Assembly (NCBI RefSeq): GCF_021654775.1
Contig: NZ_AP025343.1
Location: 4,307,501-4,371,500 of the forward strand
Source of the DNA: Paenibacillus azoreducens
GTDB taxonomy: Bacteria; Bacillota; Bacilli; Paenibacillales; Paenibacillaceae
DNA length: 64,000 nt
Reading direction: 5' to 3'
The notes below the pieces were generated by a model that was not told where the DNA came from, ran no database searches, and saw only the letters and a program-made list of their open reading frames with translations. Position numbers and translations under genes: made by a program. Position 1 is the first letter of the stretch. The number at the start of each line of letters is the position of its first letter. Shown here one piece after another: positions 7,552 to 16,405 of this stretch.

Positions 7552-9366
7552 TTATTTGTTGACATTATTGTTATACAGGTTCCCGCCGCCGATCCGGACA
7601 TCGTCGTGAGCTGTTGTTCCCGTCGCGGCGCTTGTGGCATAGACGACATAACCGGCAGAATCGTCCAAATTGACCGTGTTGTGATCAAAAGAATTATTCG
7701 TCCCCGTCGGATACGCCATGCCGTGGGTCCGCACCTGGAACGCATCCTTAATATTCACATTTCCATTACGGTAACCTTGATTATGGCGGACGATCGTATT
7801 GACGCCTTTGATATCGATGAAGCTGTCCGCGCTGTTCTCCCCGCTGATGCCCGTTCCATTAAATGTGCAATATTCGATGATCGTCCCGCTCGCCCCCTCT
7901 TTGACGTCAACATGCTCCGCAGTAATCCCTCCGTCAAATACAGTGTGGCTGATCACGTTGTCATACACCAAATGCTCATAGTTCGAGCTGGAATCCGATC
8001 CGACATAAGCCCCTTCCCCAAACCCTGGCTGATACTTGCCGGTGTCATAGATCGTAGAATACTCCAAAGTGTTGTAAGAACTGCCGTCCCGAAAATGAAC
8101 CCCTTCATCGCCTATGTTATGCACTTTAAGTCCATGAAGAAGATTATGGTTGCCGTGGTCTACGACAATGCCCTTTTGTGCGGTATCGATCTCAAGATCC
8201 CTGATTTGCCAATAGTCGCCGGTCAAATGTATGCCATAAGAGCCGTCATTTGCATTTATCCCTTTCAGCACAGCCGGATGGGCCGGATCGCAGCTTTTCA
8301 AAATAATTGGATTGGCAGCGGTGCCATTTTTGCCGGAATAGAACAAGCCCTGCCCTCCGGGATCTCCGCTCGCGGACCGGACTCCCGTGTAAGTGCCCGC
8401 GGCAATGGAGATAACATCCCCGGGCGCGGCGTTTTTCATCGCATTCTGGATCGCGGCAGCGCTGTTAAGCGCGTTTGTACAGACCGGAGCCGGACCTGAA
8501 TCGGACAGCGTTTTGACCATCACTGTGCTGCTGGGAGCGGACCGGTTGCCTGCAGCGTCCTTGGCTGTAACATAATAGCTGTACGTCGTATCGGGATTCA
8601 AATCTTTATCATTTAGGAATGTGCCGGGCGTTTCTGCCGCCAAAACCCCATTACGGAATACTTCATACCCCGTTACCCCAACGTTATCCGTAGACGGACT
8701 CCAGCTTAATTTGATCTGCGTCCCCGAGATCGCAACTGCCGTCACATTCGTTGGAACGGTAGGAGGCTGATGATCGCCGCCGGGATTCGTCCCGCTGCCG
8801 GTTACGATAAGCTCGGGCGCATTCGTCCCCTTCTCTTTGCTGTTTAGCGTCGTATATTTGCCTGCGCTTTCCTGAAGCATAAAAGAAATGATGCCGTCCC
8901 CGGCCGCTTCGGCCGCCACGTAAGAAGTAACGTCGAGTTCATAATAGGCTGGCGCCGTATTCATCGGCACACTGCCGGCCAAACTTCCCTGCGCCGGTTT
9001 GTTATTCCAGGTAATGCTTCCCTCACTCCAGTTATCAGCGGTTTCATAGGCCGATAAAACGGTATTATAGGATGAGCTTCCATAAATTCTGAGCTTGGCG
9101 TCTGTCACATTTGAAAATTCGGATAGATTGAATTTCAAATAGGTTTGGCGGGCGTTTGCAACGTCGTTTTTTACATAGAGAGAGGTGGAGGTTCCATAAT
9201 TCGCGGAAGGGTTACCTTGATGCACATACGAGTCATCCATCGGGCTAAGTGTTACAGGCGATGCCGAAGTCAAGGTTGGGAAAATGACGGCGGTTAGGAT
9301 CAACGTCAGAAGACCTAATCCTATTTTGCTTGATAGGAACTTCGATTTGCGGATGTTTCCGGACAT
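7552..9366 (-). CDS. Secreted right-handed beta-helix protein, polysaccharide-lyase-like
   Basis: A 604-residue exported protein. After a basic signal peptide (hydrophobic core about residues 20-36, ending near TSASP) come an N-terminal carbohydrate-binding-like module of the DNRLRE/CBM96 type (about 37-190, with YVHQGNPSANYGTS), a fibronectin type III domain (about 205-285, PPTVPTNVTAVAISG to YYVTAKDAAGN), and a C-terminal parallel beta-helix (about 295-604) with many Asn/Gly turns such as GNHNLLHGLKVHNIGDEGVHF. The helix resembles families PL6/PL9/PL31 and Streptomyces beta-helix proteins; EHVDVKEG and ADSFIDIKG hold candidate catalytic lysines. It probably cleaves or binds a plant or algal polysaccharide outside the cell. 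Start at 9364-9366 chosen for AAAGGAGTG upstream; an earlier in-frame ATG lies before that site. Confidence 0.75.
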   Translation of the reverse strand: MSGNIRKSKFLSSKIGLGLLTLILTAVIFPTLTSASPVTLSPMDDSYVHQGNPSANYGTSTSLYVKNDVANARQTYLKFNLSEFSNVTDAKLRIYGSSSYNTVLSAYETADNWSEGSITWNNKPAQGSLAGSVPMNTAPAYYELDVTSYVAAEAAGDGIISFMLQESAGKYTTLNSKEKGTNAPELIVTGSGTNPGGDHQPPTVPTNVTAVAISGTQIKLSWSPSTDNVGVTGYEVFRNGVLAAETPGTFLNDKDLNPDTTYSYYVTAKDAAGNRSAPSSTVMVKTLSDSGPAPVCTNALNSAAAIQNAMKNAAPGDVISIAAGTYTGVRSASGDPGGQGLFYSGKNGTAANPIILKSCDPAHPAVLKGINANDGSYGIHLTGDYWQIRDLEIDTAQKGIVVDHGNHNLLHGLKVHNIGDEGVHFRDGSSYNTLEYSTIYDTGKYQPGFGEGAYVGSDSSSNYEHLVYDNVISHTVFDGGITAEHVDVKEGASGTIIEYCTFNGTGISGENSADSFIDIKGVNTIVRHNQGYRNGNVNIKDAFQVRTHGMAYPTGTNNSFDHNTVNLDDSAGYVVYATSAATGTTAHDDVRIGGGNLYNNNVNK

Positions 9367-9450
9367 ATGAATCACTCCTTTTTTTATCATCGGTTGATTC
9401 TTATGTTTGCGGTCAACAAAATTTGCCGAAAAACGAGATAATGACGCAAT

Positions 9451-9480
9451 AAGGCAGCCAAACCGAGGTTTAGCTGCCTT
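9451..9480 (-). terminator. Stem-loop after sodC
   Basis: AAGGCAGCTAAAC-CTCG-GTTTGGCTGCCTT on the minus strand, 20 bp past the sodC stop; the T-run is weak (TTATT). Confidence 0.55.
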
Positions 9481-9501
9481 GTTATGGAACCTTATTGAAT
9501 T

Positions 9502-10041
9502 TTAGCGGATAACCGCGCAGGCAATCCGTGCGCCGGAATTTCCGGTTGGGTCGGTTACGTAGTCATCGGCTTTTTCGTGAATCATCAGCGCGGTTCCGCC
9601 CGGCTTCAGCAGAGAATTCGGGGAACCTTTTTTGAGCGTGACCGTTTTGCTCTCCAGATCCTGACTCACGGTTCCGTCGGCTTTAACGCTGAGATTAAGC
9701 AGGTCACCCGCATGATATCCTTTCGGATTGTTGAATCCATGCTCCTTGCCCTGCGGATTCAAATGGGCTCCGGCAGTCTTAAAGTCCGGCGGATCGCATT
9801 TTCCGTTTTCATGGAAGTGGAAGCCATGCTCTCCCGGAGGGAGGTTTTTCGCCTCGACATGTATATGGACGACGTCGTCTTTTTGCGTCAAAACCGCCGT
9901 GCCAATCTCTTTCCCTTTGGAATCGATAATTTTTGTTTTTATTTGCGGATCATCCGATTTGGCCCATGCTGCCGGACTCATTGATATAGTCCCGAATACC
10001 AGTGCTCCAAGTACGCTCAGGCAGATTGCTTGTTTTTTCAT
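9502..10041 (-). CDS. sodC: Cu/Zn superoxide dismutase, secreted
   Basis: A 179-residue protein with a signal peptide (hydrophobic 7-24, cleavage near AWAKS) and the complete SODC fold signature. Expected copper ligands H75, H77 (GFHFH), H93 and H155 (IHE), zinc ligands H93, H101, H110 and D113 (YHAGD), the disulfide pair C82/C175 and the active-site R172 (GARIAC) are all present. Unlike B. subtilis YojM, no copper ligand appears to be missing, so it is probably enzymatically active. It would dismutate superoxide outside the membrane. Monocistronic, between the beta-helix gene and the oxidoreductase cluster. Start ATG at 10041 has an AGGAGG-like site. Confidence 0.93.
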   Translation of the reverse strand: MKKQAICLSVLGALVFGTISMSPAAWAKSDDPQIKTKIIDSKGKEIGTAVLTQKDDVVHIHVEAKNLPPGEHGFHFHENGKCDPPDFKTAGAHLNPQGKEHGFNNPKGYHAGDLLNLSVKADGTVSQDLESKTVTLKKGSPNSLLKPGGTALMIHEKADDYVTDPTGNSGARIACAVIR

Positions 10042-10240
10042 TGTGCTGATTCTTCCTCCTGTAGATGTTTTCGGTTCCTTTCCACAGGATTTCCTAATTA
10101 ACGGAAAAAGATAACATTCGGGAATGCTTTATCTGCAAATTGCAATTACACAATTTTTGTAATGAAAATATTATTTTCTTGGAAATAAAATATATGTGCA
10201 TACCTGATCCGTTAGGCAGCAGACATATATAGTACAGAAC

Positions 10241-11329
10241 TTATCCGATGTCCGGTATGTGGATTTCAACTTCACGTTTCGTTTGCGCCGAACGCTGAAT
10301 TCCGTCTAGAATAGCCTGATTGCGCAAAATTTGTTCACCCGGGATCGGAGCAGGACCTCCCTCGCGAAGCGCCCGGACAAAATCCTTGATTTTCTCATCA
10401 AACACGTTGAGTTGGTGCTCGATAAGAGGTATGACACTTTCGGTGTGATGCCCCTGAATATCATGGAAAAGGGAAACCGCACCGACATTTCCGTCCCATA
10501 CGCCTCCCCACGGCCCGTTGCTTTGAGGCAGCACCTTCATGCCCGCATCCGTGCCAAGGAACATCGTTGCCCCAAGCGTATCCATATGCATTGCCCATGA
10601 TATTTTGAAATTAAGCACCAGGTCATTTTCAAATCGGATCATCGCAACGCCGAAATCCTCTACATCAAAGCGGTCTGCCTCCGGATGGTATTTCGGATTG
10701 GTTCCAAAATAATTCGACGTATAAGCCGACACGGTGAGCGGTTTTGGATACCCGAGCGTATTCAAAGCCAAATCAAGAGAATAGCAGCCGATATCAGCCA
10801 TCGCTCCCGCGCCCGCAATCTCTTGGCGGATGAAGGTTCCCCCAGGCATGCCGCGGCGGCGCCCGCCGCCGGTTTCCACGTAATAGACTTTGCCCAGCTG
10901 TCCCTTCTGCACAAGCTCCTTGATCAGCTCCATATTCGGATCATAACGCGGCTGAAAGCCGATATTGAGCATTTTTCCGGTCTGCTTCGAAGCCTGAACC
11001 ATGCCAACCGCCTGCTCAAGCGTTACCGACATCGGTTTCTCGACCATGACATGTTTGCCTGCATGCAGCGCATCCACCGTTGTTTGGTAGTGCGCTGCAT
11101 TGGGCGTACAGATGCTTACCCCGTCCAGTTCCATCTCCAACATGCGGCGGTGATCGTCAAACCCTTTAGCCTGCTGCAAATCCCAACGTTCGATAAATTG
11201 GTCCGCCCGTCCCGGCAAAATGTCTGATACGCCGACAATTTCGACATCCTCGATGCCTTTGTAAGCACGGACATGCGCTCCCGCGATTCCCCCGCTTCCG
11301 ATCATTCCTATTCGCAATGTTTTTTTCAC
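10241..11329 (-). CDS. Gfo/Idh/MocA family oxidoreductase
   Basis: A 362-residue NAD(P)-dependent sugar or cyclitol dehydrogenase. The Rossmann fingerprint MIGSGGIAGAHV (about 8-19) and the catalytic EKPMSVTLEQA (about 97-107, Lys in EKP) are intact; the C-terminal alpha/beta domain includes DIGCYSLDLALNTLGYP, with the family's conserved Asp and His/Tyr region. GTG start at 11329 with GGAGGATG 11 bases upstream. It is the last of four codirectional metabolic genes; the 282-bp gap to the preceding gene holds a 140-bp palindrome, so it may also have its own promoter. Substrate unknown; inositol-like or keto-sugar substrates fit the family. Confidence 0.85.
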   Translation of the reverse strand: MKKTLRIGMIGSGGIAGAHVRAYKGIEDVEIVGVSDILPGRADQFIERWDLQQAKGFDDHRRMLEMELDGVSICTPNAAHYQTTVDALHAGKHVMVEKPMSVTLEQAVGMVQASKQTGKMLNIGFQPRYDPNMELIKELVQKGQLGKVYYVETGGGRRRGMPGGTFIRQEIAGAGAMADIGCYSLDLALNTLGYPKPLTVSAYTSNYFGTNPKYHPEADRFDVEDFGVAMIRFENDLVLNFKISWAMHMDTLGATMFLGTDAGMKVLPQSNGPWGGVWDGNVGAVSLFHDIQGHHTESVIPLIEHQLNVFDEKIKDFVRALREGGPAPIPGEQILRNQAILDGIQRSAQTKREVEIHIPDIG

Positions 11330-11440
11330 GTATTAGCCATCCTCCAATAATATTAGTTCTGCTCTTATGTTCTACACTAACCTGCCGATGTGCTGCCAGA
11401 AAGCCGGATTATATCTTTTCTTAATGCCATGTTTTGAAAA

Positions 11441-11580
11441 AGGGAATGCAGCCGAATGAATATACAGCATGCGAAATGTCACTATTTCTTTCAGGAGTAC
11501 CTTTCAAGCAAGCTATTCCAAGGCGATCCTGCACAGAAACATGATTTCGCAAAAGCTGTTTTTCATAAGGCACATTCCCT
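11441..11580. repeat. 140-bp imperfect palindrome
   Basis: AGGGAATGCAGCCGAATGAA at the left pairs with the reverse complement of TTTTTCATAAGGCACATTCCCT at the right, and the pairing continues inward (ACAGCATGCGAAATGTCA with TGATTTCGCAAAAGCTGT, then TTTCTTTCAGGAGTACCTT with AAGGCGATCCTGCACAGAAA) to a loop near 11505-11520. It fills most of the gap between the two oxidoreductase genes. It resembles a small non-autonomous element; no second copy was found in the window. Confidence 0.7.
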
Positions 11581-11611
11581 AATTTCATTTATACGTTATG
11601 CTTTTATACAC

Positions 11612-12613
11612 TTAGCCTTGCAGCTCGGACAGCCGGATGCCGCGATGCTCGCGCGCCGACTGGTTAGCCGCTTCCATGAGCTTGGTCAGTTCAACGGCAT
11701 AAGCCACATTCTCATCAGCCGTAGTATCTTGCTGAATATGACTGATCCACTGCTCAAACGCACTCTCCCGTGGTCCCGGAACCGGAAGCTCTACCCAAGC
11801 ATCCTTATATTCTCCTTTCCGTGAAGTGCGGATCAACAGCTTTTCCTCCGGCGTACCATAGAGAATCGAACCTTCCGTCCCATGAATTTCGACACTGAAT
11901 GGGGAGAAGTTGTTTACGAAACCCGCTTCCACAATTCCGATTGCCCCCGATAGCGTCGACAGCGTTGCAACAGCGTTATCTTCTACTTCTTTTCCCGTAA
12001 CATAGCCAAACTCCGCCTTCACTTCCTCCACATCCTGCTGCAGGAACAGCCTTGTCAAATACATCGGATGGCAGCCCAGATCAATCAAAGCCCCGCCCAG
12101 GCAGTCTTCCAGCTTATAGAAATGATCTGGCAGCCATCCCGCAGTCGCCCCGTTATGGGATAAGCGGACTCTAACCTGAGTGACCTGACCGAGCAGTTCC
12201 TGATCCAGAATGTCGCGAATCGCCAGTGTGTAGCCGTCGTTCAGCCTTGGCAGCGACACGGTCAACTTCACTTTGTTACGGTCCACGGCATCCAATATTT
12301 CGTTCACTTCATGCAGCGTCGGCGCCAGCACCTTTTCGGTAAAAATATGCTTGCCTGCCGCAGCCGCCTTTAACATCACATCGCGATGCATACGGGTTGG
12401 AGCATCCACAATGACCGCATCGATGTCATCCTGCGCGAGCATTTCATCCAATGAAGCATAAAACGCCACACCTTGCTGATCCGCAGCTTCTTTGCCCCGC
12501 TCCGGATTTTCATCCCAAACCGCCACGATTTCGGCATCGGGATGCGCTTGGGCCTGCTTGGTATAATCCCATGCATGAACATGCCAATAGCTGATTTTTC
12601 CGATTCTGATCAT
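11612..12613 (-). CDS. Gfo/Idh/MocA family oxidoreductase, divergent subtype
   Basis: A 333-residue protein. The Rossmann start is atypical (RIGKISYWHVHAWDY instead of a GxGxxG loop), and the catalytic motif reads TEKVLAPT, keeping Glu-Lys but lacking the usual Pro. CLGGALIDLGCHPMYL supplies the substrate-domain Asp and His. This pattern occurs in a subgroup of Gfo/Idh proteins found with sugar isomerases, so NAD binding may differ from its neighbours. Start ATG at 12611-12613 follows GAGGTGG by six bases; a longer in-frame start at 12628 lies before that site. A terminator-like stem-loop (12678-12717) separates it from the preceding oxidoreductase, so its level could be set separately. Confidence 0.8.
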   Translation of the reverse strand: MIRIGKISYWHVHAWDYTKQAQAHPDAEIVAVWDENPERGKEAADQQGVAFYASLDEMLAQDDIDAVIVDAPTRMHRDVMLKAAAAGKHIFTEKVLAPTLHEVNEILDAVDRNKVKLTVSLPRLNDGYTLAIRDILDQELLGQVTQVRVRLSHNGATAGWLPDHFYKLEDCLGGALIDLGCHPMYLTRLFLQQDVEEVKAEFGYVTGKEVEDNAVATLSTLSGAIGIVEAGFVNNFSPFSVEIHGTEGSILYGTPEEKLLIRTSRKGEYKDAWVELPVPGPRESAFEQWISHIQQDTTADENVAYAVELTKLMEAANQSAREHRGIRLSELQG

Positions 12614-12677
12614 TTCCAGCCACCTCAATATTTAAGATTTGGAGTATCACGTTATAATAACCCTCAGATCCGATGAG

Positions 12678-12717
12678 AAAAAGCTCACTCTCTCTTACAT
12701 CATAAGGTGAGCTTTTT
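12678..12717 (-). terminator. Stem-loop between two oxidoreductase genes
   Basis: AAAAAGCTCAC pairs with GTGAGCTTTTT; symmetric A and T runs allow termination in either direction. It lies 11 bp past the 12729 stop. Confidence 0.7.
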
Positions 12718-12728
12718 CCTATTCAACC

Positions 12729-13823
12729 CTATTCAAAATAGACCGTTTTCCCCGTTCGCGCCGATTCGTAGATCGCTTCCAGCACTTCCGTTACAACAAG
12801 CGCCTGTTCCGGTTTCACCATCGGCTCGGTATCGGTTAGGATGCTGTCGATCCAAAGTCTGCACTCGCGGGCAGCCTGGCTTTCCGATTTCCCGTCAAAA
12901 TATGCGACTCCGCCCGTATTTAGTTCAGGCAGTTTCGTATACAGTTGGCCGAGCTCTTCCCCGTTGATCCGCAGCCCGTCGCGCATATCCGCACCAGCCT
13001 CGGTTCCGCACAACGTAGATCTGGCCTCGCCTACGTCCAGCGTGTTCAGCGCCCAGCTGGATTCCAGCACAACGGTTGCGCCGTTTTCCATCGTAATGAA
13101 ACCAAATGCCGAATCTTCGACGGTAAACTTCTCCGGATCCCATGGACCGAATGCATTGGCTGCGTCTTTTTTGCCGCCGAGCTTATGGTACACATTCCCG
13201 ACAACACTTTTCACTTTATAGTTGTCCATCAGCCACAAGGTCAAATCAAGCGCATGGGTGCCGATGTCGATCAGCGGGCCGCCCCCCTGCTCCTCTTCGT
13301 TCAGGAATACGCCCCAGGTCGGTACGGCGCGTCTGCGGATCGCATGGGCTTTGGCAAAATAAATATCGCCCAAATCGCCGCGTTCCGCTATCTTTTTCAG
13401 CAGCAGCGAATCCGGCCGGTAGCGGTTGTCATAGCCGATGGTGAGCTTTTTGCCTGTGCGTTTGGCGGTTTCCAGCATCGCTCTGGCTTCCTGGGCCGTT
13501 TTGGCCATAGGTTTTTCGCACATGACATGTTTTCCCGCTTCCAGGGCATCGATTGTAATAAAGGAGTGGGATTTATTAGGCGTGCACACATGAATCAAAT
13601 CGATGCTTTCATCTTTAAGCAATTCTTTATAATCCGTATATATAGCGATATCCTCTCGGCCGATTTTACGGGCTGATTCGATTGCGCGCTCCTCGATAAT
13701 ATCGCAGAATGCCACCAATTCGACGTTTTTCTGGGCACTCAAACTTGGTATATGTTTGCCGTTAGCGATTCCGCCGCAGCCGATAATGCCGACACGCAAT
13801 ATTTTTTGTTCCTGTGTAGTCAT
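12729..13823 (-). CDS. Gfo/Idh/MocA family oxidoreductase
   Basis: A 364-residue NAD(P)-dependent dehydrogenase with a standard Rossmann loop GIIGCGGIANGKH near the N-terminus, CEKPMAKTAQEA as the catalytic motif and DIGTHALDLTLWLMDNY in the second domain (Asp-Gly-x-His, the usual substrate His). It is the most canonical of the three oxidoreductases here. The start is ambiguous: AAGGAG abuts the first ATG (13835) and lies 12 bases before the second (13823), so I use the second. It follows the isomerase gene after a 690-bp tandem repeat array. Likely works with the isomerase on a keto-sugar or cyclitol. Confidence 0.83.
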   Translation of the reverse strand: MTTQEQKILRVGIIGCGGIANGKHIPSLSAQKNVELVAFCDIIEERAIESARKIGREDIAIYTDYKELLKDESIDLIHVCTPNKSHSFITIDALEAGKHVMCEKPMAKTAQEARAMLETAKRTGKKLTIGYDNRYRPDSLLLKKIAERGDLGDIYFAKAHAIRRRAVPTWGVFLNEEEQGGGPLIDIGTHALDLTLWLMDNYKVKSVVGNVYHKLGGKKDAANAFGPWDPEKFTVEDSAFGFITMENGATVVLESSWALNTLDVGEARSTLCGTEAGADMRDGLRINGEELGQLYTKLPELNTGGVAYFDGKSESQAARECRLWIDSILTDTEPMVKPEQALVVTEVLEAIYESARTGKTVYFE

Positions 13824-13853
13824 TGGCTTAGTCATCTCCTTGGTTTTGTTTTT

Positions 13854-14519
13854 AGATATAAGAATGAATTTGCCGCTTGAGCCTCTTCCTTATATCGCAA
13901 AGAAAATTTCCTCTTAATGCGGTCTGTCTTCTGTGATATTGCTTCGATAGACATTTTCTTTATAGATATAAGAATGAATTTGCCATCTGAGCCTTCTTCC
14001 TTATATCGCAAAGAAAATTCCCTCTATACGCGGTCTGTCTTCTGTGATATTGCATCGATAAACATTTTCTTTATAGATATAAGAATGAATTTGCCACTTG
14101 AGCCTTCTTCCTTATATCGCAAAGAAAATTCCCTCTATACGCGGTCTGTCTTCTGTGATATTGCATCGATAAACATTTTCTTTTTAGATATAAGAATGAA
14201 TTTGCCACTTGAGCCTTCTTCCTTATATCGCAAAGAAAATTTCCTCTTAATGCGGTCTGTCTTCTGTGATATTGCATCGATAGACATTTTGTTTTTAGAT
14301 ATAAGAATGAATTTGCCACTTGAGCCTTCTTCCTTATATCGCAAAGAAAATTTCCTCTTAATGCGGTCTGTCTTCTGTGATATTGCTTCGATAAACATTT
14401 TGTTTTTAGATATAAGAATGAATTTGCCGCTTGAGCCTTCTTCCTTATATCGCAAAGAAAATTTCCTCTTAATGCGGTCTGTCTTCTGTGATATTGCTTC
14501 GATAAACATTTTCTTTATA
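13854..14519. repeat. Six-copy 110/111-bp tandem repeat array
   Basis: Units start with AGATATAAGAATGAATTTGCC at 13854, 13964, 14075, 14186, 14297 and 14408 and end at about 14519. Spacing is 110 bp once and 111 bp four times. Copies differ at a few positions only (ATTTCCTCTTAATGC vs ATTCCCTCTATACGC; GCTTCGATAGAC vs GCATCGATAAAC). Each unit read on the minus strand aligns with the dispersed double-hairpin element at 39837-39957. Because 111 is a multiple of three, long open frames run through it on both strands; these have no ribosome binding site and are not believed coding. Confidence 0.95.
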
Positions 14520-15261
14520 ATATTTGTCGAAGAAAGGATAGACTGGTTTCGATCGATTCCAGTTGGGGAATCTCGTATTCCTCCTGCTCCACCGTGTACC
14601 ATTCCACACCGCCGCGTTTGCCGGCCGCCGTAATTGCCTTGAAGTCCAAGATACCGGAGCCGATCTCCGTATTCCGCTTATCCTGCTCGCTTTTCATATC
14701 CTTGATATGCAAAATGCGGCAGCGGTCTTTGAACGATTCAATCCAATCCGCGGCGCGAAAGCCCGCATACTCAGCCCAATATGTATCCAGCTCCAGGAAC
14801 ATATGCTCAGGCCGTGTGTTGCTTGCAAGCAATTCGAGGCCCGTCAGGCCGTCATGCTTTTGGAATTCGAAGCCGTGGTTGTGGTAGCCGAAGCGAAGGC
14901 CCTGCTCTTTGCAGCGTTCACCCATCCGATCGAAGATTTCGGCTGCCCGCTTATAGCTGTCAGCGTTTTCACGCAATTCTTCGGGAATCCCCGGACAAAT
15001 TATATAGGGACTGCCGATGACAAGCGAATATTCGATCATTTCTTCCAACCGCTCCACAAGATCAGGCATGCCGATATGGCTTCCCGCCGCCCGCAGTCCG
15101 TATTCATCCAATGCCGTCTTCAGCTGGGCTGCCGATGTGCCAAAATACCCGGCAAACTCAACACCGTCATACCCTATTTCCGCCACTTTTTTCAGCGTGC
15201 CCAAAAAATCCCGGCTCGTAAGTTCTTTGATCGAATAGAGCTGCAGCGCTACATTTTCCAT
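14515..15261 (-). CDS. Sugar phosphate isomerase/epimerase (xylose isomerase-like TIM barrel)
   Basis: A 248-residue AP_endonuc_2/IolE-type TIM barrel beginning MENVALQLYSIKEL. Metal-binding positions typical of the family are visible: FGYHNHGFEF (His), FLELDTYWAEYAG (Glu/Asp), ILHIKDM (His-x-Lys-Asp) and VEQEEYE (Glu) near the C-terminus. Members interconvert keto-sugars or dehydrate inosose. Start at 15259-15261 follows GGAGGAGG by seven bases; the upstream in-frame start at 15303 precedes that site. It is the first gene of the cluster and divergent from an AraC regulator. Its stop codon touches the tandem repeat array. Confidence 0.85.
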   Translation of the reverse strand: MENVALQLYSIKELTSRDFLGTLKKVAEIGYDGVEFAGYFGTSAAQLKTALDEYGLRAAGSHIGMPDLVERLEEMIEYSLVIGSPYIICPGIPEELRENADSYKRAAEIFDRMGERCKEQGLRFGYHNHGFEFQKHDGLTGLELLASNTRPEHMFLELDTYWAEYAGFRAADWIESFKDRCRILHIKDMKSEQDKRNTEIGSGILDFKAITAAGKRGGVEWYTVEQEEYEIPQLESIETSLSFLRQIL

Positions 15262-15377
15262 TGAAATGCCTCCTCCCATTAACAAGTAAGGTAAGGATAC
15301 CAAAATCGGCTCAGAAGTAATACAATGAAGCTATTCGAAAGTATAAAATATTTGTCATGGTAAATCGAGGTGCCGAA

Positions 15378-16268
15378 ATGATGACCGAGCCGTATTTTGA
15401 ATCCAACCGGTCCCAATCCGGGTCGATCCACTATCCGTATGAAAGCATGATCCACTTCGGTAAAGAACCGCGCTGCCTTGTGGAACCCCACTGGCATCTG
15501 TATATTGAAATCCTGTATTTCCTTTCCGGCAGGGCCAAGGTTTATTTGGGAGGCAAATCCCATGTCCTCGGCCAAGGCGATCTGATTCTGATTCATTCCC
15601 ATGAAACGCATTCGATTTATTCCCTGGATGACAAGGTCTCTTATATCGTCGTTAAATTTGATCCCGAGATTCTGTATTCGACTTCCCGGACCATTTTGGA
15701 ATCAAAATATATTCTGCCGTTTACCCTAGCCGAATCCAGCAGTCAGCGCGTTTTTACCGAGCCGGAAATTAACGATACGCCAATTCCCGGCATGATCTGG
15801 GAGATTTACAATGAATTCAGCGCCAAAAGCTTCGGTTTCGAGCTTGCCGTGCGTACCCTCATCTGCCGCGTTTTTTTATGGTTCCTGCGCCAGACACGTC
15901 ACCAGCATTGGAGCTGGGAGGTGGCGCATTCGCTGAATGACAGCGACTACCAGATGCTGCAAAAGGTATTCGAATATATCGACTACAACTATATGAACGA
16001 TATCAATGCCCAAACCGCCGCCCGTCTGTGCAATATGAGCTACAGCTATTTTTCCAGAAGATTCAAGGCAATTATGGGCAAAACATTCACCAATTACTTG
16101 AGCTATATCCGGATTACCGAGGCGGAGAAGCTTCTCCTTACGACAGATAAAAGCATGACCGATATCGCGCTGGAAGTCGGTTTTTCTAGCTCCAGTTATT
16201 TCATCCAGCAGTTCAGACAATACAAAGATATTTCCCCCTACCAATTCCGTAAAAAAGGAAAAGCCTGA
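15378..16268 (+). CDS. AraC family transcriptional regulator
   Basis: A 296-residue regulator: N-terminal cupin sensor (about 1-150) with EPHWHLYIEILYFLSG and the loop QGDLILIHSHETHSI, and a C-terminal double helix-turn-helix (about 195-295) with NAQTAARLCNMSYSYFSRRF and SMTDIALEVGFSSSSYFIQQF followed by DISPYQFR. The cupin His residues suggest a sugar or metabolite sensor. It is transcribed divergently from the isomerase/oxidoreductase cluster, 116 bp apart, so it most likely activates those genes when their substrate is present. Start at ATG 15378 (GAGGTG five bases before) or ATG 15381; the GTG-like frame further upstream precedes the site. Confidence 0.88.
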   Translation: MMTEPYFESNRSQSGSIHYPYESMIHFGKEPRCLVEPHWHLYIEILYFLSGRAKVYLGGKSHVLGQGDLILIHSHETHSIYSLDDKVSYIVVKFDPEILYSTSRTILESKYILPFTLAESSSQRVFTEPEINDTPIPGMIWEIYNEFSAKSFGFELAVRTLICRVFLWFLRQTRHQHWSWEVAHSLNDSDYQMLQKVFEYIDYNYMNDINAQTAARLCNMSYSYFSRRFKAIMGKTFTNYLSYIRITEAEKLLLTTDKSMTDIALEVGFSSSSYFIQQFRQYKDISPYQFRKKGKA

Positions 16269-16284
16269 CACGTAGAGTCAGGCT
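16262..16284 (+). terminator. Stem-loop overlapping the araC-type gene stop
   Basis: AGCCTGAC-ACGTAGA-GTCAGGCT; the stop codon lies in the stem and the following T-run is poor. Confidence 0.5.
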
Positions 16285-16405
16285 TCATTGCGTTTATGTG
16301 AAAAGCGTACTTCAAAGGGATTTATGCGAAAATGAGCTTTTGCGTTTTTGAAATAAAACCCATAACATTTTCTTCATTGGTGGTGACCGTGAGGTTATGC
16401 GGGTT

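Noticed and set aside
7606..8499. 297-codon frame antisense to the beta-helix gene
   Set aside because: Shadow of a GC-biased, repeat-rich coding region; the minus-strand gene has signal peptide, domains and ribosome binding site.
13917..14633. Long open frames on both strands through the 111-bp array
   Set aside because: The unit is a multiple of three, so any open unit stays open. No ribosome binding site, and the unit matches non-coding elements elsewhere.
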